Source: Leptolyngbyaceae cyanobacterium JSC-12 (GTDB taxonomy: Bacteria > Cyanobacteriota > Cyanobacteriia > Leptolyngbyales > Leptolyngbyaceae). Taken from it: a stretch of DNA of 64,000 nt. Position 1 is the stretch's first letter; every line of letters begins with the position of its first letter. This document shows positions 35,133 to 45,041 of the stretch, piece by piece. The translations under genes were made by a program, and so were the position numbers. Under the pieces are notes generated by a model, which was not told the origin of the DNA, ran no database searches, and saw only the letters and a list, made by a program, of their open reading frames with translations. The stretch covers positions 4,815,793-4,879,792 of the forward strand of contig CM001633.1 of assembly GCA_000309945.1 (NCBI GenBank), in the 5' to 3' direction.

Positions 35133-36647
35133 CTAAAACTTCATCTCATACCCAAACAGGTTAGGATTCACGTCGTCTAGTTTCAGGTCGGCTAACCCAT
35201 ACTCTGCCCAGCGCTGATCTACCATTGCGGCAGTATCGGGGTCGGGTTTGAGGGTTTCACTCCAGGGGCGATCGCTCTCCGGGTACATTTTGGTCGTAGC
35301 ATCAATGCCCATCCGGCTGCCCAACCCTGGCTTTTCGGTGGCAAAATCCAGCGAGTCAAAAGGATTATCTGGCAGTATGAACACATCTCGCGCCGGATCA
35401 ACTTTGGACGTGATTGCCCACACCACTTGACGCGGATCCCGAATCTTAATGGTCTTATCCACCACAACTACAAACTTGGTGTAGTTGAACTGAGGCAGTG
35501 CTGTCCAGAATGCCAATGCTGCCCGTCGGGCATGACCAGGATAGGCTTTGTCAATGGAAATTACGGCTACCTTATAGGACAAGCCCTCCATTGGCAAGAA
35601 GAAATCGACAATTTCCGGGACTTGCTGCCGCAAAATCGGTGTATAAATTCGGTTAAGCGCGATCGCCATCATCGCATCTTCTTTTGGGGGGCGACCGCTA
35701 AATGTGGTGAGATAAATTGGGTCTTTACGGTGCGTCATGCAGTGGAAGCGCAGCAGTGGAGCTTTTTCATTCACACCACCGTAATAGCCCATATGATCAC
35801 CAGCGGGACCATCGACCGCAACTTCACCGGGCGTAATCGTCCCTTCCAGAACAAATTCGGAATCTGCCGGAACCTCCAGATCCACAGTCTTGCATTTTGC
35901 TAGATGAATGCCTTTGCCCCCATACAAACCTGCAAACAGCCATTCTGATAGATCGATAGGTAACGGGGTAGCAGCTGCCATGATTACGAGCGGATCAACC
36001 CCCAGTGCGATCGCTACATCTAACTTCTTGCCCATTTCAGCGGCTTTACGAAGATGGCGTGTTGCCCCACGTACCGACAACCACTGTACCGTCATCGTAT
36101 TTTTCGACTGAAGTTGAAGCCGATACACTCCAACATTAACAATCTTCGTCTCTGGATCCTTGGTAATCATTAGGCCCAAGGTCAACACTTTCCCCGCATC
36201 GCCAGGATAAACGCGCAGTAGTGGAATTTGGTTGAGATCCACATCATCATTTTTGAGCACGATTTGCTGGCAGGCTGGAAACAAGTCGCGATCGGGCTTT
36301 GCCTTAATCACATCAAACAACGCCTTGCCCAATTCGACTGCTTGCGAAATCTTCTTGGGGGGACGCGGTTGATACAGCAACGCCAGCTTGTTGCCGAGCG
36401 TCTCCAGTTCTGCTGGGTGTTCCATGTTCATCGCCCAGCACACACGCTCCACCGTTCCCATCAGGTTAATCGCAACAGGATAAGGCGACCCTTTCACATT
36501 TTCAAACAGTAAGGCTGGACCACCACTTTGCAACATCCGATTGGCAATTTCGGCAATCTCCAGATTGGGATCGACCAACGCCTGAATGCGCCGCAGTTTT
36601 CCCCTTTCCTCCAGTAACTTGATAAACCCTCGCAGATCTCTCGCCAT
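35133..36647 (-). CDS. ubiD: UbiD family decarboxylase
   Basis: 504 residues from ATG 36647 (MARDLRGFIKLLEERGKLRRI). UbiD motifs are present: NVGVYRLQLQSKNTMTVQW, the region around LAKCKTVDLEVPADSEFVLEG and the catalytic ERE-type segment EGTITPGEVAVDGPAGDHMGYYGG. It uses prenylated FMN made by UbiX to decarboxylate aromatic acids; in cyanobacteria it is linked to plastoquinone head-group synthesis. No ubiX is in the window. Confidence 0.88.
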   Translation of the reverse strand: MARDLRGFIKLLEERGKLRRIQALVDPNLEIAEIANRMLQSGGPALLFENVKGSPYPVAINLMGTVERVCWAMNMEHPAELETLGNKLALLYQPRPPKKISQAVELGKALFDVIKAKPDRDLFPACQQIVLKNDDVDLNQIPLLRVYPGDAGKVLTLGLMITKDPETKIVNVGVYRLQLQSKNTMTVQWLSVRGATRHLRKAAEMGKKLDVAIALGVDPLVIMAAATPLPIDLSEWLFAGLYGGKGIHLAKCKTVDLEVPADSEFVLEGTITPGEVAVDGPAGDHMGYYGGVNEKAPLLRFHCMTHRKDPIYLTTFSGRPPKEDAMMAIALNRIYTPILRQQVPEIVDFFLPMEGLSYKVAVISIDKAYPGHARRAALAFWTALPQFNYTKFVVVVDKTIKIRDPRQVVWAITSKVDPARDVFILPDNPFDSLDFATEKPGLGSRMGIDATTKMYPESDRPWSETLKPDPDTAAMVDQRWAEYGLADLKLDDVNPNLFGYEMKF

Positions 36648-36677
36648 GATGAAGCAATGTAAAGCCTTCACCTTTCA

Positions 36678-36846
36678 TTATGCGGCGGTTTGGCGACAGA
36701 ATTCTTTAATCTCATGGCAGCGGTAAGCCCTCGCAATGCTTTCTAGAAACGTGTTTGTCGGAAATTCAGCAATGACTTGACTAAACACTAAATCAATAAG
36801 GGCATGCTCAAAAATTGGAGAGAGTCCGAGTAGGCTGGGTATTCAT
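36678..36846 (-). pseudogene. Small frameshifted ORF upstream of ubiD
   Basis: On the minus strand AAGGAGAGA precedes ATG 36846, giving MNTQPTRTLSNF and a stop. In the neighbouring frame, from the CTCTCTCC run on, the sequence reads SPIFEHALIDLVFSQVIAEF then PTNTFLESIARAYRCHEIKEF and stops at 36678. Total length is 169 nt, one base off a whole number of codons, consistent with a slip in the CTCTCTC run. The codon pattern of the second part looks coding. No family recognised; the stop lies 30 nt before ubiD. Confidence 0.4.
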
Positions 36847-37063
36847 TCTCTCCTTGTCAATCTAAGTGCTGTGATACCCAAACCAGCTAATCCGGTATCG
36901 AACCTTTGGGTGTTCTAGCATTGAACCGAGTCAAACAAATGTTTCTTTCAGTACTCATTAAGGATTAGTTAGGGCATTTTAGGTAGAGGAATCCGCACAA
37001 CCTGATCTTCTGGAGAAATATAGTAGCTTGCTGTAGCTCTCCTCAAGTTTTACTCAAGAGAGA

Positions 37064-38500
37064 ATGTTAGGCGCTGTGAACAATGCAACGATCCGTCAAG
37101 TGAGTGCTGCGATCTATCAAGCAGTGCTGGCGATGCGACAGAGTCACCCTGAATGGTTGCATGAGAGGTATCGATCGCTACCCTGGGAGCAAGAATCTCA
37201 TAAGACAGCATTCATCTCCAAATTAGAGCTAAAGCTGAGCAAAGCCCCAAATCCAGAAAGTCTCCTGACTGAAGTTGAAATTGTGTTGAAACTACTGGCA
37301 ACTGCGGCGTATTTTCAGACGGTTGAGTTTCAGCAGTTATGGGCTGATTTGAATTCGATGCTGCAACCGTCCGTCAGTTCTCAAAACCAAGCCACCGAAA
37401 CCGAGCAATCAGTTCAATCTGAAGTAGCCGAGGTAGAGGCAGATAACGCGATCGCAATTCTGCTGCTCGATGCCGAAAATCTCAAACCGGATGTTGCAGT
37501 CGAAGCCTTCTTAGCGAAAGCCTGCACCTATCCGCTCCGAGTCAAAATTGCCTTTGCCAACTGGCGCAACCAGGGAAAATACGATGCGGAACTGCACAAC
37601 CGCCACTATGACCTGATTCATGTCCCAAATGGCAACGATATGGCAGACGGCAAGATGCTCGTGGTTGGTTCATCCATTCGCGATCGCTACCCCGCCGTCA
37701 AAGAAGTCCTGGTCTGCTCTTCTGACAAAGTGATGTCTAATCTCTGCACCAAGTTGCGGCAAGAGGGATTAACGGTGTTTCAAGTGCGCCAACAATGTGA
37801 CGTAATCATCGTCACTAACAGCGAGACAGGAACTCATGCCACCTATTCCACAACCCAGCTACCTGCAATCCCTTGTCTGGAAGACTGCATTGCCCAGCTT
37901 AAAGAAATTATCAGAGGAGAACAGCAACACGGCAGTGCCTGGGTTAGACTTTCCAAAGTTTCCAAACTGTTTCGTGATCAAATGGGAGTAGCCGTCAGTC
38001 AGGTTGTTGCTACGCACTCTCCAGGCAAGAAAGCAAGAGATTTGTTTGTGGACCATCCCCAGCATTTTGCGATTCATCAACCCCCTAAACAAACAGAACT
38101 GTACGTCAGCCTGTTTGAAGACATTGCTTTAGCGCCCATTAAACCCTCTCCCCAGCAAGAGGGTGAGGCTCATCAAAACGGCAAGCAACCGAATTCTCAA
38201 CCTGTATCCACCTTAGAAACAGCCCAAGCTTCAGTCACATTTCAGTCTCGGAGCCAGTTAGAAAAAGCCATCTTGCAGCTTGTTAGCAACCTCACGGATG
38301 AGCGATCAAATAACTTTACAGATATCTCAACCCTTGGGAGCCAGTTTCATATCCGCTACCGCCAACCAATCACGGCAGTGATCAAACAATTGCAGCTTAA
38401 CCAGCGATTTCCAGCCTTCTTAAAATCCTGTGATGCTTTGCTAGTGGAACAAAAAGGCAAGGTTTGGCAAGTTCGCCTGCGTACTCGTTCGCAGGTTTGA
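37064..38500 (+). CDS. NYN (PIN-like) domain protein
   Basis: 478 residues. The N-terminal 110 residues are helical and unassigned. Residues about 125-255 form an NYN domain, a PIN-like nuclease fold: AIAILLLDAENLKPD (first Asp), GNDMADGKMLV (middle acids) and VLVCSSDKVMSNLCTKLRQEGL. The C-terminal half has two OST-HTH/winged-helix-like repeats (KVSKLFRDQMGV..., and RYRQPITAVIKQLQLNQRFPAFL). This resembles cyanobacterial LabA/NYN proteins; RNA cleavage is inferred. A GAGA purine stretch precedes the ATG. Confidence 0.78.
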   Translation: MLGAVNNATIRQVSAAIYQAVLAMRQSHPEWLHERYRSLPWEQESHKTAFISKLELKLSKAPNPESLLTEVEIVLKLLATAAYFQTVEFQQLWADLNSMLQPSVSSQNQATETEQSVQSEVAEVEADNAIAILLLDAENLKPDVAVEAFLAKACTYPLRVKIAFANWRNQGKYDAELHNRHYDLIHVPNGNDMADGKMLVVGSSIRDRYPAVKEVLVCSSDKVMSNLCTKLRQEGLTVFQVRQQCDVIIVTNSETGTHATYSTTQLPAIPCLEDCIAQLKEIIRGEQQHGSAWVRLSKVSKLFRDQMGVAVSQVVATHSPGKKARDLFVDHPQHFAIHQPPKQTELYVSLFEDIALAPIKPSPQQEGEAHQNGKQPNSQPVSTLETAQASVTFQSRSQLEKAILQLVSNLTDERSNNFTDISTLGSQFHIRYRQPITAVIKQLQLNQRFPAFLKSCDALLVEQKGKVWQVRLRTRSQV

Positions 38501-38622
38501 TTAGGAAGATTATGGGCTTTAAGCAAAAGCACTCGTCTTAAATAATTTTTTCTGATGTGAAAAGGGAGTGACAAACTTGTGACGTTGCCGTATATTGAAA
38601 TGGTGTGAGGAGCGAACCAGCG

Positions 38623-38664
38623 AGACCGCCGAGACGAAACACGGACAGTCGTCGGCGGTCTTTC
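38623..38664 (+). terminator. Terminator after the NYN gene
   Basis: AGACCGCCGA (38623-38632) pairs with TCGGCGGTCT (38652-38661), then TTC. The long loop contains a further ACGAAACACGGACAGTCGT segment. The convergent Cof phosphatase ends 17 nt further on. Confidence 0.75.
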
Positions 38665-38680
38665 TGATCTTAGAGAACCT

Positions 38681-39547
38681 TTATAGCAAGAATTCTTCGA
38701 TCGCCGCTGCCACGCCATCCGCTTCGACACTCGGTGCCACCCAGTTAGCGATCGCTTTTACGGGGTCCGGTGCATTCCCCATCGCCACACCTATTCCAGC
38801 GTACTGAATCATTTCCAGGTCGTTAAAGTTGTCGCCTACCACCATCACATTTTCAGGTTGAAGTCCCAGGTATTCTTCCGCCAGGTATTGCACGGCAGTT
38901 CCTTTATTTACCAGTGGATTGGTTGCTTCGAAAAAGGTGGCAACCGATTTCGTGAGATAGAGTTCGGTGGGTAGGTAGCGCTGCCGTAACTCGATCAGCA
39001 GAGTATTAATCAGATCGACATCATCTGCCAGCGCTAAAACTTTGGTGGGTTCTTGATGTAGCGTCGTGCGGAGATCACCAACCGGAATCGCTTGAATTGT
39101 CGAGCGATCAAGATAATCTTCTGTTTCAGGGGTCATTTCACGGACGTAAAGCTGGTCATTGATGTAAAAGTGCACCGACAGCCTGGCTCGTAAGTCTGGT
39201 TGCTCGAAATAGTCCAGCAGGGCGTTGGCAAGTTGGGCAGGCACTGTCCAATGGCGATGCACTGTTTCCGTAGCTGGATCTTTGATTAAAGCTCCCTGGT
39301 ATACCATCAATGGCAAGGTTGCGCCTAAATCTCGATGGAATCGCAACGCCGACTGATACATTCTGCCAGTGGCGATTGCAACCTGGATGCCTTTTGCCTG
39401 AGCTGCACGAACTGCTTGCTTAACTGGCTCTCGAATTTCATTCGACTCGCCCGCGATCGTGCCGTCAATATCTAAAACCAGAAGCTGAATGTCGCGGGTT
39501 GCCGCCGTAGGCTGAGTAACCTGATTGGTCAAAGTGGGTTGTTGCAT
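38681..39547 (-). CDS. Cof-type HAD-IIB phosphatase
   Basis: 288 residues. HAD motifs: LLVLDIDGTIAGES (motif I), ATGRMYQSA (motif II), K in NPLVNKGTAVQYL and GDNFNDLEMIQYAG (motif IV). Such Cof-type enzymes act on sugar phosphates, flavin phosphates or pyridoxal phosphate; the substrate is not evident. It begins MQQPTLTNQVTQPTA, a Thr/Gln-rich leader. Confidence 0.86.
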   Translation of the reverse strand: MQQPTLTNQVTQPTAATRDIQLLVLDIDGTIAGESNEIREPVKQAVRAAQAKGIQVAIATGRMYQSALRFHRDLGATLPLMVYQGALIKDPATETVHRHWTVPAQLANALLDYFEQPDLRARLSVHFYINDQLYVREMTPETEDYLDRSTIQAIPVGDLRTTLHQEPTKVLALADDVDLINTLLIELRQRYLPTELYLTKSVATFFEATNPLVNKGTAVQYLAEEYLGLQPENVMVVGDNFNDLEMIQYAGIGVAMGNAPDPVKAIANWVAPSVEADGVAAAIEEFLL

Positions 39548-39589
39548 GAGTGATGAAAGGGGTAAGCGTTGACCCCATTACCCTATCAC

Positions 39590-41137
39590 TCATCCAAGAG
39601 CACCTCGCTGAGGTCGTCCCAAGGTGGTGATGTAAAGAACCGCTTCATCGGCTGGAATGCCCAGTACTTCGTTGACCTGATCGTCGAAGAAACCACCGAT
39701 GCCACTCACGCCTAATCCTAAGCGAATCGCCGCCAGGTTCAGTCGTTGTCCCAGATGTCCTGCATCCATGTGCAAATAGCGGTAAACGCGATCGCCATAA
39801 GCAGCAACCGCTGCCTTTAAGTCAGCCGTATGAAAAAGAGCAACAGCAGCATCCCGTCCCAGTTCTTGCCCCAAACACAAAAAATGTAGTTCCTGGCGAA
39901 AATTCTTGAAGCGAATTTGCCGCAATTCTTGAGCGTTGGGAGCGTAATAATAGCACCCCTCTTCCAATCCATCCACGAAAGACACGGCTAAAAACGTTTC
40001 TACCAAACTCAGATCAAAATAATCAGGAGAACCATCTAGCCCTTGCTCCTGGTAATGAAGTGGGTGATAGGTGAAATCAAGCAACTGTTTAAGTTCTGCT
40101 AGGGTCAATGATTCTCCCGTATAGGCACGGGTAGATCGCCGTTTGAGAATGGTGGTTTCCAGGTCGGTAAGAGCATCTCCCCAGGCGATCGGCTCTATCA
40201 CAGTCGAGATTTTGGTGCAAAAGGGAAAATTGTATTTGTCAAGACGTTGACCATCGGTTGCTGAGGTTTTCCAGTTCACTTTGGAGTTTGGGTCAAACTC
40301 GATTTGGGTAGCTTTGTGGAAATAACTTAGCAATTCGCCATCAGGAATATGAGGATAGTTAGTTTGGGTGGGGGCAATCGTAATAGTTTTCGCCAGGGGA
40401 AGATTCTGCCGCACTTCTAGCAAATCTGCGAGGGGAACAACGGCGATCGCCCCCTCCTGCTCTGGGTCAAGGTAAAGAATCTGGTTGACTGCCTCATCCA
40501 TAAAGCTGCCAATCAGGTGTGGGCGAAAATCATTGAGCGAACAGGCAAGTTCAATATTGCCTAACAAGTGCCCTGCATCCAGAAATATGCGGCGATAGGC
40601 TCGATCCTGATAGCGCCAGGCAGAGCGATAGAAGACAGCACTAATCACCAACGCCATCTGAGTATTTTCCAAAATCGGATGCCAGGAGCAAGCCACCTGC
40701 AACTTTGTCCAAATATCGTTCTCCCAAAAGTTCATCAGAGAATGGGTGCGAGCCTGGTAATTGTAAAGTCCGGCTGGCAGGATGGGAGTACCGCGTGAAA
40801 TCAGGTAAACTTCTGCCGGATACAATCCCCCAGCTGATGGGGCTGCTCGCAGATAATGAGGTTCCCCGATAGTCTGAATCATGCCAGTTAACCCATAGCT
40901 GCAAAACAGCAACTGGGAAAGCCGCTGCCACCAGGTTCCAGTGGGGTCGTCAGCAAACTTGTTAGGAGCGTTTGTTAAAAAAGGTTTGAGGTCGAAAGAG
41001 GTCCCAATTTTATACTCTTTGAAGGAAATAGGCTGTTGGCTCAAATCCAGCGGTTTTCCCTTCGCATGAATCGTTTTGGGATCGTACTTGGTGCGTTGAT
41101 GGTAGTAATGGGCGATTGAGTCAGGCAATTCCGGCAT
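39590..41137 (-). CDS. SagB/ThcOx-type FMN dehydrogenase, double nitroreductase fold
   Basis: 515 residues made of two nitroreductase-like halves. The first (about 85-250) has RAAPSAGGLYPAEVYL and the second (about 300-510) ILKRRSTRAYTGESLTLAELKQLL and DAGHLGQRLNLAAIRLGLGVSGIGG. SagB enzymes oxidise azoline rings to azoles in RiPP synthesis, but no cyclodehydratase (SagC/D, YcaO) or precursor peptide is near, so a different FMN-linked oxidation is possible. It is followed downstream on the same strand by the Cof phosphatase. Confidence 0.82.
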   Translation of the reverse strand: MPELPDSIAHYYHQRTKYDPKTIHAKGKPLDLSQQPISFKEYKIGTSFDLKPFLTNAPNKFADDPTGTWWQRLSQLLFCSYGLTGMIQTIGEPHYLRAAPSAGGLYPAEVYLISRGTPILPAGLYNYQARTHSLMNFWENDIWTKLQVACSWHPILENTQMALVISAVFYRSAWRYQDRAYRRIFLDAGHLLGNIELACSLNDFRPHLIGSFMDEAVNQILYLDPEQEGAIAVVPLADLLEVRQNLPLAKTITIAPTQTNYPHIPDGELLSYFHKATQIEFDPNSKVNWKTSATDGQRLDKYNFPFCTKISTVIEPIAWGDALTDLETTILKRRSTRAYTGESLTLAELKQLLDFTYHPLHYQEQGLDGSPDYFDLSLVETFLAVSFVDGLEEGCYYYAPNAQELRQIRFKNFRQELHFLCLGQELGRDAAVALFHTADLKAAVAAYGDRVYRYLHMDAGHLGQRLNLAAIRLGLGVSGIGGFFDDQVNEVLGIPADEAVLYITTLGRPQRGALG

Positions 41138-41201
41138 AGGGTTTCGGAAACTCTGTTCTCCTGCTTCATCTTGACACTCCCAACCCGAAAAGTGTTACCC
41201 C

Positions 41202-42170
41202 CTAATGAGAGACAATTGCCTGGGAAGGTTGGGGCAGAAAGCGTTCGAGTTGCGATCGCCAAAGTGCGTATCCTGCGTAACTCAGGTGTAGCCCATCGGT
41301 GGTGAACTTGTCATGCAGATAGCCCTGCTCATCCGTGAATAAATCATGCAAATCCAGAAATTGTACCTTCTCTTCTTTAGCAATCAGGGATAAGCGTTGA
41401 TTTAACCGGCGAATGCGCTGATTGGAAATCAGTGGTAAGCGTTTTACCCAGAGTGGATGGGGATTTTGTCCAGTGGCGGGATCACCTTTCACAGATGCCA
41501 GATAACGACGACTGGCGCGATCGCCCCCGTGCGGCAATATTGACTGCATAACGATCATGGCACTGGGATGATTAGTTTTTAGATGGCGAATAATTTCTCG
41601 TTGATTCGCAAGTAAGGTCTCTTCCCGTACACCCCGAATCAGATCGTTAATTCCAATCATGACAAAAATCGTTTGAGGTCGATTGTTATCAAGTAGCTTG
41701 ACGCGACGGAGTAACCCATAAGACGTTTCTCCAGAAATTCCCTGATTCAGCCAGGTGCCACCATTGGGCAGCAATTCAGTCGGGAACCATAAACTAAGTG
41801 AGTCTCCTGCCAGAATGTGAAGTTGAGGTGGATGCTTTTGAGCGATCGCAGCCGCTTCACGCCTCAACAACATGACCCACTGTTCATACGTTAGCTTATG
41901 GTGTGCTCCCCACTCAGCCTGCACATCCGTTGGTAATTGAGATAACCCATCCTGTAATTTCCGAACTTGAGCCAAATCAGCGGATTGAGATGATTCAACT
42001 GTGGATTGAGATGATTCAACTGTGGAAGCGTTCACTTCAGACGAAACTGTCAAATTCTCCCGCTGGCTGAAGAGTAAAGTTCCCAGCATCAAAGCTCCAC
42101 ACACAACCCCTGGCAAAACGGCCCCTCTTACAAGGCTACTAGAAGGAAATAAAAAGAAACGCTTAGTCAC
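41202..42170 (-). CDS. SGNH/GDSL-family hydrolase
   Basis: 322 residues with a GTG start at 42170. An N-terminal hydrophobic segment (AVLPGVVCGALMLGTLLF) suggests export or anchoring. GDSL motifs: block I AGDSLSLW with the Ser nucleophile, block II Gly in NQGISGETS, block III MIGINDLIRG, block V DGLHLSYAGY with Asp and His. Likely an esterase or lipase of the cell envelope. Residues STVESSQ are duplicated by an exact 21-bp tandem repeat near the N-terminus. Confidence 0.84.
   Translation of the reverse strand: MTKRFFLFPSSSLVRGAVLPGVVCGALMLGTLLFSQRENLTVSSEVNASTVESSQSTVESSQSADLAQVRKLQDGLSQLPTDVQAEWGAHHKLTYEQWVMLLRREAAAIAQKHPPQLHILAGDSLSLWFPTELLPNGGTWLNQGISGETSYGLLRRVKLLDNNRPQTIFVMIGINDLIRGVREETLLANQREIIRHLKTNHPSAMIVMQSILPHGGDRASRRYLASVKGDPATGQNPHPLWVKRLPLISNQRIRRLNQRLSLIAKEEKVQFLDLHDLFTDEQGYLHDKFTTDGLHLSYAGYALWRSQLERFLPQPSQAIVSH
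41982..42023. repeat. Exact 21-bp tandem duplication within the SGNH gene
   Basis: The unit GGATTGAGATGATTCAACTG + T occurs twice back to back, duplicating seven codons in the linker after the membrane segment without breaking the frame. Confidence 0.9.
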
Positions 42171-42351
42171 TTATTCTGATTCAAACCGTTGAATCAGATT
42201 CTAATGGCTATCTTGTAAATCGCAAATCAAAATTATCGTAATGGTCAGTCAGTTCAAGACAATTATTGGTATCTCAACTATTAATTTAGGTAGGTTGACT
42301 GACAGCCCTTGTCCTATCAACAATAGCAACGTTTATACCGCAACACTTAAC

Positions 42352-42389
42352 AAAAAAGCAGTGTAAAGCAGTAGTCTACCTTACACTGC
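42352..42389 (-). terminator. Terminator after amt
   Basis: On the minus strand GCAGTGTAA pairs with TTACACTGC (42389-42381 with 42366-42358), 14-nt loop, followed by TTTTTTG. A second inverted repeat, GAGATGGAT (42412-42420) with ATCCATCTC (42450-42458), lies just after the amt stop. The rest of the 42171-42474 gap shows no gene. Confidence 0.88.
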
Positions 42390-42474
42390 CGTAACATCAA
42401 ATTTTAATAAAGAGATGGATATGTACCCAAACAGAAGGGTATCTGACAAATCCATCTCAACTCATGCAATATTA

Positions 42475-44061
42475 CTAGTAGTTTCGAGCGACAGTGCCTG
42501 AGGAAATGCCTGTTGCGCCAGGTACAGAGGCAGTACTTTCCTTCACGAAACCGGCATAGGCTTCCATCCCGTGCTCACCAATATCCAGCCCCAGAAGTTC
42601 CTCTTCCTCGGTTACGCGAATACCCAGAGTTGACTTCAAGATGACCCAGAAGATAGTGGAAACCAGGACAGTAAAACCACCAACTGCCATCACTCCAACA
42701 AACTGGTGCCAAAGTTGAATCAACCCACCACCCAGCAATAAGCCTGCTTCAGGACCAGCAGAATATAAAGCACCAGGTTGATCACTCGGACCAACCGCAA
42801 AGAGACCAACTGCCAGGGTACCCCAAGCGCCACAAACTAGGTGAACTGAGGTTGCACCTACCGGGTCATCAATCTTAATGCGGTCAAAGAATCCAACCGA
42901 GAAGACGACGATAACACCACCAATTGCCCCAATAACTGCAGAAGCTGGTACCGTAACGAAGGCACAGGGTGCTGTAATTGCAACCAGACCAGCCAAAATG
43001 CCGTTGATCACCATTGACAAATCTGGCTTACCGAGAACGAGCCAGGCTGTAATGGTTGCAGCAACTCCACCAAAGGCAGCGGCAGTGTTAGTCGTAATAG
43101 CAACGTGAGAAATCAGAGCGCCATCGCCAACACCCATAGTGGAACCAGGGTTAAATCCAAACCAACCCAGCCAGAGAATCAGGCAACCTAAGGTTGCGAT
43201 ACTCATATTGTGGGCAGGCAATGCATTGGGGGTTCCGTCTGAGTTGTACTTGCCAATACGAGGACCCAAAAATGCAGCACCCATTAGAGCTGCCCAGCCA
43301 CCTACCGAGTGTACAACGGTGGAGCCTGCAAAATCCCAGAAGCCCATTGTTTGGAGCCAGCCACCACCCCAGATCCAGTGACCTGTAATAGGATAAGAAA
43401 TACCTACGAGCAACAAGCTGAAGATCAAAAAGTCAACAAACTTGATTCGCTCAGCAACTGCCCCAGAAACAATCGTTGCCGCTGTTCCAGCAAACACAAG
43501 CTGGAAGAAGAATTTCGCTAACAACGGGACTCCTGTCCAGTTAAGTGCAGTAAAGATGCCCTTGTAACCATCACCTGTAGCAGGGCTGTTGTCTGGACCT
43601 GCCAGGAAGAAGCCACCCATACCCATGAAAGGGTTCCCATCGCTGAACATTAGCCCGAACCCGATCGCCCAAAACGCGATTGTGGACAGACCAAAGACAA
43701 TCAGGTTCTTTGCCAGCACATTAACCGCATTCTTCTGACGGCAAAAACCAGTCTCTAGCATACAGAAGCCCGCATTCATAAAGAACACCAGCATCCCTGC
43801 AACCAGCACCCACATCGTATCCAGACCGACTTTAAGGGTATTGGTTGTTTCAGCAACGCTTTCTAGCGTTGGGGCATTCTGTGCGACACCTGCATAACCC
43901 CACGCCAAAACAATCAAGATAGCGAGGGGAATACAGGCTTGGGCACTGGGAGCCAATTTTTTGGCGTACCAATCAGGAGACAGCCACTTACTTACCCGAC
44001 CAAGGGAAGGTTGTCGTCTCCTCCGTGTTGACTGCTTCTTGAGCATTGATCTAGATACCAT
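42475..44061 (-). CDS. amt: Ammonium transporter
   Basis: 528 residues. A basic N-terminus ([12 protein letters not shown]) precedes a hydrophobic segment, then the Amt core of eleven helices. Family motifs are clear: [42 protein letters not shown] (pore His region), [16 protein letters not shown] and the second pore His in [17 protein letters not shown]. It imports ammonium under low nitrogen. An NtcA site lies about 300 bp upstream. No glnB-type gene is adjacent. Confidence 0.93.
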   Translation of the reverse strand: MVSRSMLKKQSTRRRRQPSLGRVSKWLSPDWYAKKLAPSAQACIPLAILIVLAWGYAGVAQNAPTLESVAETTNTLKVGLDTMWVLVAGMLVFFMNAGFCMLETGFCRQKNAVNVLAKNLIVFGLSTIAFWAIGFGLMFSDGNPFMGMGGFFLAGPDNSPATGDGYKGIFTALNWTGVPLLAKFFFQLVFAGTAATIVSGAVAERIKFVDFLIFSLLLVGISYPITGHWIWGGGWLQTMGFWDFAGSTVVHSVGGWAALMGAAFLGPRIGKYNSDGTPNALPAHNMSIATLGCLILWLGWFGFNPGSTMGVGDGALISHVAITTNTAAAFGGVAATITAWLVLGKPDLSMVINGILAGLVAITAPCAFVTVPASAVIGAIGGVIVVFSVGFFDRIKIDDPVGATSVHLVCGAWGTLAVGLFAVGPSDQPGALYSAGPEAGLLLGGGLIQLWHQFVGVMAVGGFTVLVSTIFWVILKSTLGIRVTEEEELLGLDIGEHGMEAYAGFVKESTASVPGATGISSGTVARNY

Positions 44062-44570
44062 GTTGGATATTCCTCAATGGATAAACGAACTTACGGAGTT
44101 TGAACTCCGCAAATAATCAGGTATGAACTTTAAGAAGCTGCTCGACGCTTTAAGCCCGACCCAAGGAGAAGTTTTGTAAGTGGTCGGAGGTTGCCCTATT
44201 AAACACTCATAGGCAATCGGCAGGTGTGAGCTACCTGAAACAGGAGATTGTGCGAACAAATACATCATCAGATTGCACCAATTCTGCCCCTCGCAATTCT
44301 GTATAGGAGAATACAAAATAGTCTATTTTTAGCTAAAAGCTCAGTAGATAGACGGTTGTGAGAGTAGAAAAAAATACTTGATTCATTGATTCACACTTCG
44401 AGCCAGATTGCGTACAAAACTTAATATTCCTGAAACTAAATCGTTGTTGTTGTGATAGTCTTGCAAGCAACCAGGATGCACGAATGTAGCTTTTACTACT
44501 AGGATTGGCTGGCTTTCACTGAACTAGAGTTGATAAGAGATATTTCATAAATTTACCAATCACGTTTATT
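44062..44570. other. Upstream region of amt
   Basis: About 510 bp, AT-rich, between amt and the IS5-type remnant. It carries the NtcA site at 44363-44376. Reading frames are short; nothing else is recognised. Confidence 0.5.
44363..44376 (-). promoter_or_regulatory. NtcA-binding site upstream of amt
   Basis: GTA-GAAAAAAA-TAC, an exact GTA-N8-TAC match, 302 bp upstream of the amt ATG. NtcA activates nitrogen-uptake genes at this site when 2-oxoglutarate is high. A TAGACT hexamer that fits TAN3T occurs 38 nt downstream, further than the usual 20-24 nt, so the promoter geometry is not ideal. Confidence 0.65.
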
Positions 44571-44886
44571 TTGACAGTGGGCGAATACCACGAAACCGTG
44601 GTGTTCGAGCAACTGATAGAGCAAGGAGCGGTAAAACGCTCTGGAGTTGGACGACCTCGATTGCGTCCGAAGCGGGTGAGTGGGGACCAGGGTTATAGCA
44701 GTGGCAGAACTCGCCGCTATCTGCGAAGAAAACGGATTTGCATCACCATTTCGTGCGAGCGGAGTGAAGGGCGACGGGGTAAGTTTGTCAAGACTCTACA
44801 TTGTGAGCGCAGACAGATTGAGCGCTGTTTCAATATTGACTCTAGCTTCTACCATGTTATGGCTACTGCTTTGGAACAGACCTTAG
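44571..44886 (+). pseudogene. IS5-type transposase remnant
   Basis: The frame reads RPRLRPKRVSGDQGYSSGRTRRYLRRKRI then ERRQIERCFN, the end of an IS5/IS427-like DDE transposase. The next residues (IDSS...) are off-frame; the proper end LTLASTMLWLL appears in the adjacent frame. So about 30-40 codons after RCFN are deleted with a frame change, and the N-terminal half is missing. No terminal repeats are recognisable. Confidence 0.78.
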
Positions 44887-44894
44887 TAGGGTGA

Positions 44895-45030
44895 GAAAGG
44901 AGGGGATGGGGTATTGGGTGTAGGGTGGAATGGAGATTGAAGTAGGCAAAATTGGCTGAAATTGTAATACTTCTTTACGAGAAGACACCATTTTCACCCC
45001 TATTCCCTATCCCCTATCCCCTTAGCTCTT
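44895..45030. repeat. Dispersed G-rich/C-rich repeat copies
   Basis: GGAGGGGATGGGGTATTGGGTGTAGG at about 44899-44925, and, in opposite sense, CCCCTATTCCCTATCCCCTATCCCC at about 44997-45021. They flank a short spacer just before the TrmJ-like gene, which itself carries more copies. Confidence 0.7.
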
Positions 45031-45041
45031 AATTTCTTCCC

